Source: Acinetobacter wuhouensis (GTDB lineage: Bacteria > Pseudomonadota > Gammaproteobacteria > Pseudomonadales > Moraxellaceae). From it: 64,000 nt of DNA. Location: the NCBI RefSeq assembly GCF_001696605.3, contig NZ_CP031716.1, forward strand, positions 682,001-746,000, written 5' to 3'. The position numbers and the translations under genes are program-made. The notes under the pieces were generated by a model. The model was not told the origin of the DNA and did no database searches. It saw only the letters and a list, made by a program, of their open reading frames with translations. Each line of letters opens with the position of its first letter. Positions within the stretch are counted from its first letter, which is position 1. Shown piece after piece: positions 18,999 to 28,139 of the stretch.

Positions 18999-20747
18999 AT
19001 GTTTATGGTCGGCTGGGATAAGCAGGAAATACACATACAAGCACAAGGTTTTGCTATGTTCGGCTTTGGTTCCTGGACGCATCGTGCTTATGAAAAGCGC
19101 ACCGCTTTATTTGCCAGAACATTTACGATTCGAGATTCTGTACAGACACAGCCTACGATAATGTGTTGTTTGGATTTTGGTTGTATTACCTATGCGATGC
19201 GCCAAGGTGTCGTGGACGTTTTAAAACAAAAATTAGCAGATAAGTTTGATGAACAAAAATTATTGATGATGGCAACGCATACGCATTCAGCACCAGGAGG
19301 CTGTGCCTATGAAGCACTTTATAATATGCCGACACCTGGGTTTGTACCTGAACATTTAAATGCTGTGATTGAAGCGGTTACGCAAAGTATTTTCAATGCG
19401 ATGGATGCAGAACAGGAAACTGAGATTAGTTATCAAACTTGTCAGTTTTCAGATCAAATCCCCGTCGCTTGGAATCGTTCACTGCAAGCCTATAATCGCA
19501 ATCCAGATGTCGTGCAAAGAGTTGAAACAGAAACCCATTTGGCGTTGAATCGTGAAATGCAATTACTCGGTTTTTACCGTCATAATGAGAAAAAAGAAAA
19601 ACAGTTGCATGCTTTGATTTCTCTTTTTGGCGTGCATGCAACCTGTTTGGGCAATACTTTAAAAGCCCATGATGGAGACAATAAGGGCTATGCCTCTGCT
19701 TTAAGTGAGCAATATTTACAAGACCAAGGTGTTGAATATCCTGTCGCGATTTTTGCGCAAGCGACCGCAGGTGATGTATCGCCACATTTTCATGGTCCGA
19801 AGCAAGATAAGATTCGCAAACAAATTAAAGGCGAAAAAGAATATCAATATGCTGAACAAAATGGGCGTTATCAAAGTGAGTTGGCAATAAAAGCATTGAG
19901 TAACCATCATGCGTCAGTGACATGGTTGAAAGGCGATTTGGATGGTGTGCTCAGTTATGTGAATCTGAGTCAAATCGATGTACCTGCTGAGTTTAGCAAT
20001 GGTGTTGAAAATGCTAAAACCAGTGTGGCATGCCATGGTGTAGGTTTTTTTCGCGGAACACCTATCGATGGTCAAGGCGCTGCAAAACCGATTACCCAAG
20101 TGATGTCTTTATTTTCAAAGCAAGTGCGTAAAAAACGCTTGGCGAATCCAAATGCGCCAGATTATTTAAAATACAAAGCACTTTATGATTCACAATTTCC
20201 AAAAGATATTGTATTGGAAAGCGCTGAAAATCGATTATTTGGTCAGAATATAGATATTTCACCAAGCATTATTGATCCTTTAATTGCGGAAATGAATCGG
20301 CAAGTCAAAGCCGGTGCGATTCAAGTCAGTCCATTGGTACCGAGTGTGATTCCACTGCAAATTTTAAAAATTGGTCAATTGGCATTGGTTTGCTGTCCAG
20401 GTGAAATCACCACAACAGCAGGGAATCGCTTGATTCAAACCGTAAGTCAGCAATTGGCAGGAAATTCTGCATTGGAAAAAACCTGTTTGGTGTCTTATTG
20501 CAATGACTATATGGGCTATATCACCACCAATGAAGAATATCAGCAACAAGCCTATGAGGGTGCACATACCTTATATGGGCAATGGACACATGCGGCGATT
20601 CAATTCAAGTTTCAACAACTTTCGCAGCAGTTAAATTTAGAGTCTTCGCAGCGTCAATATGATCAGACGACACGCCCCGCAGAGATTCCAAAACATGAAT
20701 TAGAGAAAAGAACCAATCACGGCAATTTAAAAACAGCCGTACGCTAA
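18999..20747 (+). CDS. Neutral/alkaline ceramidase-family hydrolase
   Basis: A 582-aa protein of the neutral ceramidase family, which cleaves the amide bond of ceramide to give sphingosine and a fatty acid. It shows the zinc-binding MATHTHSAPGG, the GVHATCLGN and GDNKGYAS segments, CPGEITTTAGNRL and the C-terminal DYMGYITTNEEYQQQAYEG with the conserved tyrosine. The family's C-terminal Ig-like domain looks reduced or absent (family members are often about 650-700 aa). No signal peptide is visible, unlike the secreted P. aeruginosa enzyme, so it may act in the cytoplasm. AAGGA eight nt upstream supports the start. The next gene overlaps its leader by only a few bases. Confidence 0.88.
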   Translation: MFMVGWDKQEIHIQAQGFAMFGFGSWTHRAYEKRTALFARTFTIRDSVQTQPTIMCCLDFGCITYAMRQGVVDVLKQKLADKFDEQKLLMMATHTHSAPGGCAYEALYNMPTPGFVPEHLNAVIEAVTQSIFNAMDAEQETEISYQTCQFSDQIPVAWNRSLQAYNRNPDVVQRVETETHLALNREMQLLGFYRHNEKKEKQLHALISLFGVHATCLGNTLKAHDGDNKGYASALSEQYLQDQGVEYPVAIFAQATAGDVSPHFHGPKQDKIRKQIKGEKEYQYAEQNGRYQSELAIKALSNHHASVTWLKGDLDGVLSYVNLSQIDVPAEFSNGVENAKTSVACHGVGFFRGTPIDGQGAAKPITQVMSLFSKQVRKKRLANPNAPDYLKYKALYDSQFPKDIVLESAENRLFGQNIDISPSIIDPLIAEMNRQVKAGAIQVSPLVPSVIPLQILKIGQLALVCCPGEITTTAGNRLIQTVSQQLAGNSALEKTCLVSYCNDYMGYITTNEEYQQQAYEGAHTLYGQWTHAAIQFKFQQLSQQLNLESSQRQYDQTTRPAEIPKHELEKRTNHGNLKTAVR

Positions 20748-20759
20748 AGGATGAGCGTT

Positions 20760-22064
20760 ATGAATCAAGCATTGACTCAAAATAAAAATTCACTGACATG
20801 GAATAATTGGTCGGGTTATCAAAAGTCACAACCTACACAGATTCTCAAACCGCAAAATATTGATGAGTTAAAAAATATCGTACAAAACCATTCTAAAATT
20901 CGAGTGGTGGGCGCAGGGCATTCATTCACGCCATTGGTCTGCACCGATGCAACATTGTTGTCATTGGATCATATTGCAGGGGTAGAGCAAGTGAATTCTG
21001 CTTTGTCGCAAGCGAGTATTTGGTCAGGAACACGCTTATTTAACTTAGATCAGTATTTACAACCGATTCAGCAATCGTTGATGCAACAGGGTGATATTGA
21101 TCAACAAAGTTTGGCGGGAGCTGTATCGACAGGAACACATGGTACGGGCACTGATTTGCATTGTATTTCAGCCTATGTTGAGGCGTTTGAATTACTCACT
21201 GCATCGGGCGAGATCTTGCGTTGTAATCGTCATGAAAATGTTGATATTTTCAATGCAGGGCGGGTATCACTTGGCACATTGGGGATTTTGACCAAAATCA
21301 CCATGCAAAATAAACCACGTTATAAGCTCAAAGAACATGTGAAGCTCTGTGATGTGCAGGACTTTATACAAAATATTGCACAATGGAAAAATGAACATCG
21401 GCATATCGAATGTTTTGCTTTTTCACATGCGTCTAAGTTGATGTTGAAAACCTTGGATATTTCGGAAGAAGAAATTCAGCCACGTAAAAATACTTTTCCA
21501 TCAGAAGATACATTATTGACGGTGTGTTGTGAGTTGACCAAGACATTTCCTTCATTAAATCCGAAATTGCAAAAGCTGTTGGGGGTATTTATTCAGCCGA
21601 CAACTTTTGTAGATTGGTCGAGCAAGATATTTCCAACGCCACGCAATACCAAGTTCAATGAAATGGAATATCAAGTTCCTGTCGAGCTGGGCGTGGATTG
21701 TTTACAGGAAGTGCTTGCCAAGATGAAACAATCCAAACAGCAAACTTTTTTCCCAATAGAGTTTCGTTTTGTCAAAGGCGATGATATTTGGCTAAGTCCA
21801 TTTTATCAGCGTGATTCGATTTCGATTTCGATACATCAATACATTAAGCAAGATCCACAATTGTTATTTAATGAAATTGAACCTATTTTACAGCGCTATC
21901 AAGGTCGTCCGCATTGGGGGAAAATGCACAGCATGACCACAGCGCAATTACGCGCTATGTATCCGATGTGGGATCAGTTTCAACAAATACGTGAGTACTT
22001 GGATCCTGAACGGAAATTTTTGAATCCGTATTTAGAAAAATTATTTTTGTCAGAATTGAGTTGA
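20760..22064 (+). CDS. FAD-linked oxidase of the aldonolactone oxidase type
   Basis: A 434-aa flavoprotein with a PCMH-type FAD domain (VGAGHSFTPL, with the likely flavin-linked His; GAVSTGTHGTGT) and a C-terminal D-arabinono-1,4-lactone oxidase domain (RPHWGKMHSM, the HWGK motif). AAGGA eight nt upstream supports the ATG at 20760, 12 bp after the ceramidase stop; an ATG at 20751 lies too close to the same site. Tight coupling to the ceramidase gene suggests the substrate is a sphingolipid breakdown product rather than a sugar lactone. This is inference. Confidence 0.87.
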   Translation: MNQALTQNKNSLTWNNWSGYQKSQPTQILKPQNIDELKNIVQNHSKIRVVGAGHSFTPLVCTDATLLSLDHIAGVEQVNSALSQASIWSGTRLFNLDQYLQPIQQSLMQQGDIDQQSLAGAVSTGTHGTGTDLHCISAYVEAFELLTASGEILRCNRHENVDIFNAGRVSLGTLGILTKITMQNKPRYKLKEHVKLCDVQDFIQNIAQWKNEHRHIECFAFSHASKLMLKTLDISEEEIQPRKNTFPSEDTLLTVCCELTKTFPSLNPKLQKLLGVFIQPTTFVDWSSKIFPTPRNTKFNEMEYQVPVELGVDCLQEVLAKMKQSKQQTFFPIEFRFVKGDDIWLSPFYQRDSISISIHQYIKQDPQLLFNEIEPILQRYQGRPHWGKMHSMTTAQLRAMYPMWDQFQQIREYLDPERKFLNPYLEKLFLSELS

Positions 22065-22100
22065 TGGACTTTGAATGTACTATTGATGGAAAAGTAACAT

Positions 22101-22319
22101 TAGACCTCCTGCAAAAGTTATTTTCGGCGAGATCTAAATCAATATTGAATGTTCCCTCTCCTTTCAGGAGAGGGTTAGGGAGAGGTTTTCTATTTAAAAG
22201 CCCCTCATCCTCTTGCGGAGTTACCTCCTCATCCCAAAGAGAGAAGGAACTTCCGATATTCTTTTGGATATGTTTTTAATCTAAAATTTGAACATTTTTT
22301 GACTTACGCAAGAGGTCTA
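22101..22319. mobile_element. MITE-like element, copy A (219 bp)
   Basis: The termini TAGACCTCCTGCAAAAG (left) and the reverse complement TAGACCTCTTGCGTAAG (right) match at 14 of 17 positions, with TA at both ends as a possible target duplication. The interior carries CCCTCTCCTTTCAGGAGAGGG and a second hairpin region, and no real gene. The termini recall IS5-group ends. Copy B at 23549 has nearly the same length and interior. Confidence 0.8.
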
Positions 22320-22355
22320 TTGGCATGACGTTTAAAATATAAAAAAGGGCAGGAT

Positions 22356-23516
22356 ATGAATCATTTTTTTGCACAACTCAATCAAGACTTGAAGCAGAGT
22401 GAATTGGCTTTGCCACGACTGATTGTAGATGCTCAAGCATTTGAACAAAACCTGCATTATGCAGAAAAGAAATTTCAGTATGCGCCACATGTGCAACCTC
22501 GTTTGGTGGTGAAGTCATTGGCATGTTTGGAACTACTGAAACAGATCAGTCAACGGCTGGCGACGCAACGCTTTATGGTGTTTCATTTGCCACAACTCTT
22601 GCCGATTTTGGAAACATTTTCAGATGCGGATGTTTTGCTTGGAAAGCCAATGCCTGTGTCGTTGTTGCAACATTTTTATCAGGAAAACCATCATTGGCAA
22701 CATGCAAAAATTCAATGGTTGGTGGATACACAACAACGCCTTGAACAGTATTTAGACGTTGCTAAAAAGTTTGCGATCAAACTGAAAATAAGTATAGAAA
22801 TTGATGTCGGTTTGCATCGTGGTGGTGTGTCATCAGAACAAGATTTGCGATCTATTTTAGCGTTCATTCAGACACATGCTGAATATTTAGAATTTGCAGG
22901 GTTGATGGGCTATGACGCACATGTAACAAAACTCCCATCGATCATTAAAAAAGCTGAAGATGCTTATGCAGAATCTCAGCAAATCTATCAAAACTATCAA
23001 TTGCTGATTCAACAGCAATTTCCACAACTTTGGCATGATGGACTTTGCTTCAATGGTGGCGGAAGTCCAACTTTTGCGTTTCATGTGGAACAAAGTGTAT
23101 GTAATGATTTGGCTTTTGGTTCGATGTTGCTGAAACCGAGTGATTTTGATTCTGAGAGTTTACAGGTTTTAAAATCCGCATTGTGGATCGCAACCCCTGT
23201 ATTGAAAGTATTGCCTTATACGCAATTACCAGGATTAACGCTTTTAGATCGTCTACCACACCGAACTAAGGCTTTGTTTGTGTATGGTGGTTATTGGATG
23301 GCGGACTATGTCTATCCGCAAGGCATTCATCCACATGTACTGTATGGACGCAGTACCAATCAGGAAATGGTCAATGTGCCAAAACAGACGCAAATTGATG
23401 TCGATGATTTTGTTTTTTTAAGACCGACACAGAGTGAAGCGATTATTCCGCAATTTGCCAAACTTTGGTTTTATAAAAATCGGCAATTTGAAGCGTGCGA
23501 GACGTTTAGAGAGTAG
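22356..23516 (+). CDS. Fold-type III PLP enzyme (alanine racemase / D-threonine aldolase-like)
   Basis: A 386-aa protein with the alanine-racemase-type N-terminal barrel. The lysine in RLVVKSLACLELL is the likely PLP anchor, followed by EIDVGLHRGGV and the phosphate-loop-like NGGGSPTFAFH. The C-terminus ends FVFLRPTQSEAIIPQFAKLW, resembling amino acid deaminase/aldolases rather than metal-dependent DSD1 enzymes, because the usual His/Cys zinc pair is not visible. It follows the ceramidase and oxidase genes but is separated from them by MITE copy A, and copy B follows it. Cleavage or deamination of a sphingosine-derived amino alcohol is a possible role. Confidence 0.8.
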   Translation: MNHFFAQLNQDLKQSELALPRLIVDAQAFEQNLHYAEKKFQYAPHVQPRLVVKSLACLELLKQISQRLATQRFMVFHLPQLLPILETFSDADVLLGKPMPVSLLQHFYQENHHWQHAKIQWLVDTQQRLEQYLDVAKKFAIKLKISIEIDVGLHRGGVSSEQDLRSILAFIQTHAEYLEFAGLMGYDAHVTKLPSIIKKAEDAYAESQQIYQNYQLLIQQQFPQLWHDGLCFNGGGSPTFAFHVEQSVCNDLAFGSMLLKPSDFDSESLQVLKSALWIATPVLKVLPYTQLPGLTLLDRLPHRTKALFVYGGYWMADYVYPQGIHPHVLYGRSTNQEMVNVPKQTQIDVDDFVFLRPTQSEAIIPQFAKLWFYKNRQFEACETFRE

Positions 23517-23548
23517 TTTTTATATTTTCTCATAAAATTTCGAATTAA

Positions 23549-23766
23549 TAGACCTCTTGCGAAAGTAATTTCCAAAGTGAATGAGCCAAAAATGGAGGTT
23601 CCCTCTCCTGCTAGGAGAGGGTTAGGGAGAGGTTTTTCTTTAAAAATCCCCTCATCCTCTTGCGGAGTTACCTCCTCATCCCAAAGGGAGAAGGAACTCC
23701 TGATACTTTTTAGATTAATATTTGGATTTAATGCTTGCTTATTTTTTGATTTACGCAAGAGGTTTA
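23549..23766. mobile_element. MITE-like element, copy B (218 bp)
   Basis: Same orientation and structure as copy A. The left end TAGACCTCTTGCGAAAG pairs with the right end, whose reverse complement is TAAACCTCTTGCGTAAA. The interior contains CCCTCTCCTGCTAGGAGAGGG, then CCTCATCCTCTTGCGGAG and CCTCCTCATCCCAAAGGGAG, nearly identical to copy A. Confidence 0.8.
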
Positions 23767-23869
23767 ATAGAAGTGGATTGAACATAATTTTTTGACAAAG
23801 GTTTATAAAAGCCGATTTAAGGTGTAAAATTCGACACACTTTTATTCTGTTCCACCGATTTTATCTTTT

Positions 23870-23936
23870 GAGGGTTTCCCTCGATCATAATCTCGCGGTG
23901 ATATGCTCTATTGTACGGGGCATCACTCCTTAAGGA
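23870..23936 (+). promoter_or_regulatory. thrS leader with tRNA-Thr anticodon-arm mimic
   Basis: A first hairpin, GAGGG-TTT-CCCTC (23870-23882), is followed by GTGAT (23898-23902) pairing with ATCAC (23922-23926). Inside this, a 5-bp stem GCTCT/GGGGC (with U-G pairs) closes a 7-nt loop ATTGTAC. The loop has the order U33, UGU as anticodon, A37, exactly as in tRNA-Thr(UGU). The ribosome site AAGGA (23932-23936) lies just downstream. In E. coli, ThrRS represses its own translation through such a mimic; the same control is inferred here. Confidence 0.75.
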
Positions 23937-23945
23937 TTTTTAAAT

Positions 23946-25868
23946 ATGCCTATTATCACATTGCCAAATGGCGATCAAAAACAATTTGATCAAGCAGTTT
24001 CTGTGATGGAAGTTGCACAAAGTATTGGACCTGGACTGGCGAAAAATACGCTGGCAGGTAAAGTGAATGGTCGCTTAGTCGATGCAAGTGATTTAATTAC
24101 CGAAGACGCAACACTGGAAATCATTACCCCTAAAAATCAGGAAGGTGTTGAAATCATTCGTCACTCATGTGCTCACCTTGTGGGACATGCGGTAAAACAA
24201 CTTTTTCCTGAAGCTAAAATGGTGATTGGTCCTGTCATTGAAGATGGTTTCTATTACGACATTTTCAGTCAAAAACCATTTACACCTGAAGATATGGCTG
24301 CCATCGAAGCACGCATGAAAAAGCTGATTGATGAAGATTATGATGTCATCAAAAAAATGACACCACGTGCTGAAGTGATCAAATTGTTCACTGAGCGTGG
24401 CGAAGATTATAAGTTACGTTTAATTGAAGATATGCCTGATGAAACGCAAATGGGCTTGTACTATCATCAAGAATACGTAGATATGTGTCGTGGTCCACAC
24501 GTACCGAATACTAAATTCTTAAAATCATTCAAACTGACTAAAATGTCAGGCGCTTACTGGCGTGGTGATGCGAAGAATGAACAGCTGCAACGTATTTATG
24601 GTACAGCTTGGGCAGATAAAAAAGAACTCGCTGCTTATATCAAACGTATTGAAGAAGCTGAAAAGCGTGATCACCGTAAAATCGGTAAAGCTTTAGACTT
24701 GTTCCATATGCAGGAAGAAGCACCAGGTATGGTGTTCTGGCATCCAAATGGTTGGACAATTTACCAAGTGCTTGAACAGTACATGCGTAAAATTCAACAA
24801 GACAATGGCTATGAAGAAATCCGTACTCCGCAAATTGTAGACTTTACACTTTGGGAGAAGTCAGGTCACGCAGCCAACTATGCAGACAATATGTTTACGA
24901 CTCAGTCTGAGAGCCGGAACTATGCTGTAAAACCAATGAACTGCCCATGTCACGTACAAGTGTTTAACCAAGGCTTGAAGTCTTACCGTGATTTGCCAAT
25001 TCGCTTGGCTGAGTTCGGTTCATGTCACCGTAACGAGCCATCAGGTTCTTTACACGGCATCATGCGTGTACGTGGCTTTACTCAAGATGATGCACATATT
25101 TTCTGTACCACTGAACAAATTGGTAAAGAAGTTGCAGATTTCATTAAGCTCACTTTAGATGTGTATAAAGATTTTGGCTTTGAAGAAGTACAAATGAAAT
25201 TGTCTACACGTCCTGAAAAACGTGTCGGTGCAGATGAGCTTTGGGATGTTGCTGAAAAATCTTTGGCAGATGCTTTAGATGCGGCCGGTCTTGATTGGCA
25301 AGAACAGCCTGGTGAAGGCGCATTCTACGGTCCGAAGATTGAATTCTCATTGAAGGACTGTTTAGGTCGTATCTGGCAGTGTGGTACAATTCAGTGTGAC
25401 TTTAACTTGCCGTTACGTTTAGATGCCTCTTATGTAACAGAAGATAACGATCGTGACCATCCTGTGATGTTGCATCGTGCAATTCTTGGCAGTTTCGAGC
25501 GTTTTATTGGTATACTTATTGAACACTACGCTGGCTTTATGCCACCATGGTTGGCGCCAATCCAAGCATGTGTCATGAATATTACAGATTCACAAGCGGA
25601 AGCATGTGAGTCAGTGGTCGCAAAACTCAAAGAAAATGGAATTCGAGCAATTTCAGACTTGAGAAATGAGAAAATCGGCTTTAAGATTCGTGAGCGTACA
25701 TTAGAGCGTATTCCATACTTATTGGTACTTGGGGACCGAGAAGTGGAAGAAGGTACTGTAAACGTACGTACCCGTTCTGGAAAAAATTTAGGTACTATGT
25801 CAATTGATGCATTTGTTGACTTAGTGAAAGCAGCCGTTGCCGAACGCGGCCGGTACATTGTGGAGTAA
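23946..25868 (+). CDS. thrS: Threonyl-tRNA synthetase
   Basis: A 640-aa class II synthetase with TGS domain (residues about 1-62), the editing domain with [10 protein letters not shown] (HxxxH) and CRGPHVPNT, the catalytic core ([30 protein letters not shown]) and the anticodon-binding C-terminus. The length is normal. AAGGA nine nt upstream supports the ATG. Translation is probably autoregulated through the leader mimic of the tRNA-Thr anticodon arm. The infC start lies five bases after its stop. Confidence 0.98.
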   Translation: MPIITLPNGDQKQFDQAVSVMEVAQSIGPGLAKNTLAGKVNGRLVDASDLITEDATLEIITPKNQEGVEIIRHSCAHLVGHAVKQLFPEAKMVIGPVIEDGFYYDIFSQKPFTPEDMAAIEARMKKLIDEDYDVIKKMTPRAEVIKLFTERGEDYKLRLIEDMPDETQMGLYYHQEYVDMCRGPHVPNTKFLKSFKLTKMSGAYWRGDAKNEQLQRIYGTAWADKKELAAYIKRIEEAEKRDHRKIGKALDLFHMQEEAPGMVFWHPNGWTIYQVLEQYMRKIQQDNGYEEIRTPQIVDFTLWEKSGHAANYADNMFTTQSESRNYAVKPMNCPCHVQVFNQGLKSYRDLPIRLAEFGSCHRNEPSGSLHGIMRVRGFTQDDAHIFCTTEQIGKEVADFIKLTLDVYKDFGFEEVQMKLSTRPEKRVGADELWDVAEKSLADALDAAGLDWQEQPGEGAFYGPKIEFSLKDCLGRIWQCGTIQCDFNLPLRLDASYVTEDNDRDHPVMLHRAILGSFERFIGILIEHYAGFMPPWLAPIQACVMNITDSQAEACESVVAKLKENGIRAISDLRNEKIGFKIRERTLERIPYLLVLGDREVEEGTVNVRTRSGKNLGTMSIDAFVDLVKAAVAERGRYIVE

Positions 25869-25873
25869 GAAAG

Positions 25874-26425
25874 ATTAAACAGCCTGACCGTAACCAACAA
25901 CAAGGTGCTAAAAGCAATCGTCCTGCATTGAACGACGAGATTAAGGCAAAAGAAGTCCGTCTCGTTGCTGCAGATGGTGAACAGAAAGGTATCGTAACGC
26001 TTGCAGAAGCGTTGCGTGCTGCTGAAGACGCAGATCTTGACCTTGTTGAGATTGTGGCAAATGCAGAACCGCCTGTTTGTAAAATCATGGATTTCAACAA
26101 ACATTTATTTGATCTGAAGCAAAAGCAAAAAGATGCAAAAAAGAAACAGCATCAAGTTCAGGTCAAAGAAATCAAGTTACGTCCTGGTACAGATGTTGGT
26201 GATTACAACGTTAAGTTGCGTGCTATTCTCAAGTTCCTTGAGGAAGGTAACAAAGTCAAAATTACTCTACGTTTCCGTGGTCGTGAAATGGCTCACCAAC
26301 AGTTGGGTCTTGCTCAATTACAAAAAATTGAAGCAGATGTGGCTGAGTGTGGTGTTGTTGAACAAGCACCAAAAATGGAAGGTCGTCAAATGGGTATGTT
26401 ACTTGGTCCAAAAAAGAAAAAGTAA
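25874..26425 (+). CDS. infC: Translation initiation factor IF-3, AUU start
   Basis: A 183-aa IF-3, full length when started at ATT (25874). The frame from there reads [20 protein letters not shown] before the conserved [10 protein letters not shown], and the C-terminal domain ends [15 protein letters not shown] (25862-25865) overlaps the thrS stop and lies eight nt before the ATT. E. coli infC also starts with AUU, which lets IF-3 limit its own synthesis. A TTG at 25928 is the first conventional start but would cut off the N-terminal segment. IF-3 keeps 30S subunits apart from 50S and checks start codons. Confidence 0.95.
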   Translation: MKQPDRNQQQGAKSNRPALNDEIKAKEVRLVAADGEQKGIVTLAEALRAAEDADLDLVEIVANAEPPVCKIMDFNKHLFDLKQKQKDAKKKQHQVQVKEIKLRPGTDVGDYNVKLRAILKFLEEGNKVKITLRFRGREMAHQQLGLAQLQKIEADVAECGVVEQAPKMEGRQMGMLLGPKKKK

Positions 26426-26440
26426 TCCCTTGTTGATCTT

Positions 26441-26470
26441 AAAAAAGCACTGCATTTGCAGTGCTTTTTT
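26441..26470. terminator. Strong bidirectional terminator after infC
   Basis: AAAAAAGCACTGC-ATTT-GCAGTGCTTTTTT is a perfect 13-bp stem. It separates infC from the following genes, so rpmI-rplT cannot simply be read through from thrS-infC. Confidence 0.93.
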
Positions 26471-26716
26471 TATAGGTAGCGTTTTCAGATTTAATGGCGC
26501 TGTTTTTTTGGATAAATAAACTTTAATAGTGTCCTAATTCAAATATCAAAATATGATAATAAGGATTGTTTAATATAAGTTTATTGCTTTATTTTAGAAT
26601 AAATTATGAAAATATCTTGATTGATGACATATTCGATTTAGCAAAATCATGTTATAAAAGTACAATACTAAAGTCATAAAATATAGAAAATACGCGAGAA
26701 AGCGGAAGGATGAAAT

Positions 26717-27334
26717 ATGATTGATCTGTATTATTGGGGAACACCCAATGGTCATAAAATTACCATCGCACTTGAAGAAATGGGTTTGGATTATCAAATT
26801 TTCCCGATCAATATTTTAGAAAATGATCAATTCCAACCTGATTTTTTACGCATATCCCCAAATAATAAAATTCCTGCAATTGTCGATCAAAATGGCCCAA
26901 ATGGCGAAGCGATTTCAGTGTTTGAGTCTGGTGCGATTTTGCAATATTTAGGGCGTAAAACAGGCTTATATTATCCTGAAAATGAGCAAGAGCGTGTTGA
27001 GGTTGAACAATGGTTGATGTGGCAAATGGGCGGTTTTGGTCCAATGCTTGGACAGAATCATCATTTCAGTAAATTTGCCAAAGAACAGGTGCCTTATGCA
27101 ATTGATCGTTATGTGACTGAAACAAAGCGTTTATATGGGGTTCTAAATCATCAATTGATCGGTCAGAAATATGTGGCAGGTGAGTATTCGATTGCAGATA
27201 TGGCAATCTTACCTTGGGTGTTACGTCATGAATGGCAACAAATTGATTTAGATGATTATCCTTATGTGAAAGAATATGTTGAGCGTTTAACTGCACGTCC
27301 AGCCGTTCAACGTGCATTATCCATCAAAGTTTAA
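26717..27334 (+). CDS. yfcG: Nu-class glutathione transferase / disulfide reductase
   Basis: A 205-aa protein close to E. coli YfcG. The N-terminal thioredoxin fold has TPNGHKITIALEE and RISPNNKIPAIVD (cis-Pro) and FESGAIL for glutathione binding; the C-terminal helical domain has GGFGPMLGQNHHF and YSIADMAILPWV. YfcG-type enzymes reduce disulfides with glutathione and have little transferase activity. It lies in the segment inserted between infC and rpmI, with a terminator on each side, so it is a single-gene unit. Confidence 0.92.
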   Translation: MIDLYYWGTPNGHKITIALEEMGLDYQIFPINILENDQFQPDFLRISPNNKIPAIVDQNGPNGEAISVFESGAILQYLGRKTGLYYPENEQERVEVEQWLMWQMGGFGPMLGQNHHFSKFAKEQVPYAIDRYVTETKRLYGVLNHQLIGQKYVAGEYSIADMAILPWVLRHEWQQIDLDDYPYVKEYVERLTARPAVQRALSIKV

Positions 27335-27357
27335 AATCAGAATATGCTAAACTGCTG

Positions 27358-27382
27358 AACCACCAAATCTGGTGGTTTTTTT
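27358..27382 (+). terminator. Terminator after yfcG
   Basis: AACCACCA-AATC-TGGTGGTT with a following T-run; perfect 8-bp stem. Confidence 0.88.
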
Positions 27383-27399
27383 AATGTTGGATATGAGCG

Positions 27400-27684
27400 A
27401 TGAAAACATTCTTTTTAAATCTCACGTATATTTTAGAGAAGAATCCTAAAATTTATTGGTGCGTGATTATGGGGATCGCCCTATGTTCAGTGTTATATAT
27501 CGTGGAAGTGGTGCATATTCAGAGCCTATTGCCCGATGTAAAAGTACAAGATACTTCAGCATTACGTGCGACGATTGATCCAATCGCGCAACGTTATTCT
27601 TGGGCACGTCTTGCAGTGATTATCGTGGCAATTATTGTTGCAAATATTCAATATTTTAAAACCAAAAAATCTTTAAATTTGTAA
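27400..27684 (+). CDS. Small membrane protein, unknown function
   Basis: A 94-aa protein with two predicted membrane helices (about residues 18-38 and 69-84) and a roughly 30-residue exported or cytoplasmic loop. It starts 18 bp after the yfcG terminator and is followed after 29 bp by a YqaA-type membrane protein, probably in one transcript. I do not recognise a family. Confidence 0.65.
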   Translation: MKTFFLNLTYILEKNPKIYWCVIMGIALCSVLYIVEVVHIQSLLPDVKVQDTSALRATIDPIAQRYSWARLAVIIVAIIVANIQYFKTKKSLNL

Positions 27685-27713
27685 ATTAAGCATCGCTTAT
27701 TTTCTGAATTTTC

Positions 27714-28139
27714 ATGGCTTATCTTTTACTTTTTTTATCTGCCTTTGGTGCAGCAACATTACTGCCTTTACAGTCTGAAGCGGTATTGGTTGGACTGTTG
27801 TTGCAAACGCAATATTCAGCTTATTTATTACTTATTGTTGCAACGATGGGTAATGTTTTAGGCTCGTGTGTGAATTGGTATTTAGGTTTGAGAATAGAGC
27901 GATTTAAAAATAAAAAATGGTTCCCAGTTTCTGAAAAAAATATGATAAAAGCGGAGAAAATTTACCAAAAATATGGTTTTTGGTCTTTGTTGCTGAGTTG
28001 GACGCCCGGGATAGGTGATCCAATCACACTCATTGCAGGTTTGATGAAAGAAAACTTTTGGCGCTTTCTATTCATCGTCACAATTGCAAAAGCAGGGCGC
28101 TATCTGTTTATTTATTGGGTTTACTTAGGTCTGATTTAA
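27714..28139 (+). CDS. yqaA: YqaA-family membrane protein (VTT/DedA-like)
   Basis: A 141-aa protein with four to five membrane segments and the family pattern ATLLPLQSEAVLVG, MGNVLGSCVNWYLG, WTPGIGDPITLIAG, IAKAGRYLFIYW. It belongs to the VTT (SNARE-associated, DedA-related) superfamily. DedA relatives are linked to lipid flipping and membrane homeostasis; YqaA itself has no proven role. Its TAA overlaps the stop of the convergent TonB-C protein gene by three bases. Confidence 0.85.
   Translation: MAYLLLFLSAFGAATLLPLQSEAVLVGLLLQTQYSAYLLLIVATMGNVLGSCVNWYLGLRIERFKNKKWFPVSEKNMIKAEKIYQKYGFWSLLLSWTPGIGDPITLIAGLMKENFWRFLFIVTIAKAGRYLFIYWVYLGLI

Noticed and set aside
22061..22279. 72-aa open frame over MITE copy A
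   Set aside because: The protein is only the translation of the repeat (the same PSPxRRGLGRGF pattern appears at 23577-23795 in copy B); no ribosome site or family.
23577..23795. 72-aa open frame over MITE copy B
   Set aside because: Same reason; the similarity to the other frame reflects the DNA repeat, not a gene family.
25526..26104. 192-aa minus-strand frame across thrS-infC
   Set aside because: Antisense to two essential genes, with no matching family and biased composition.
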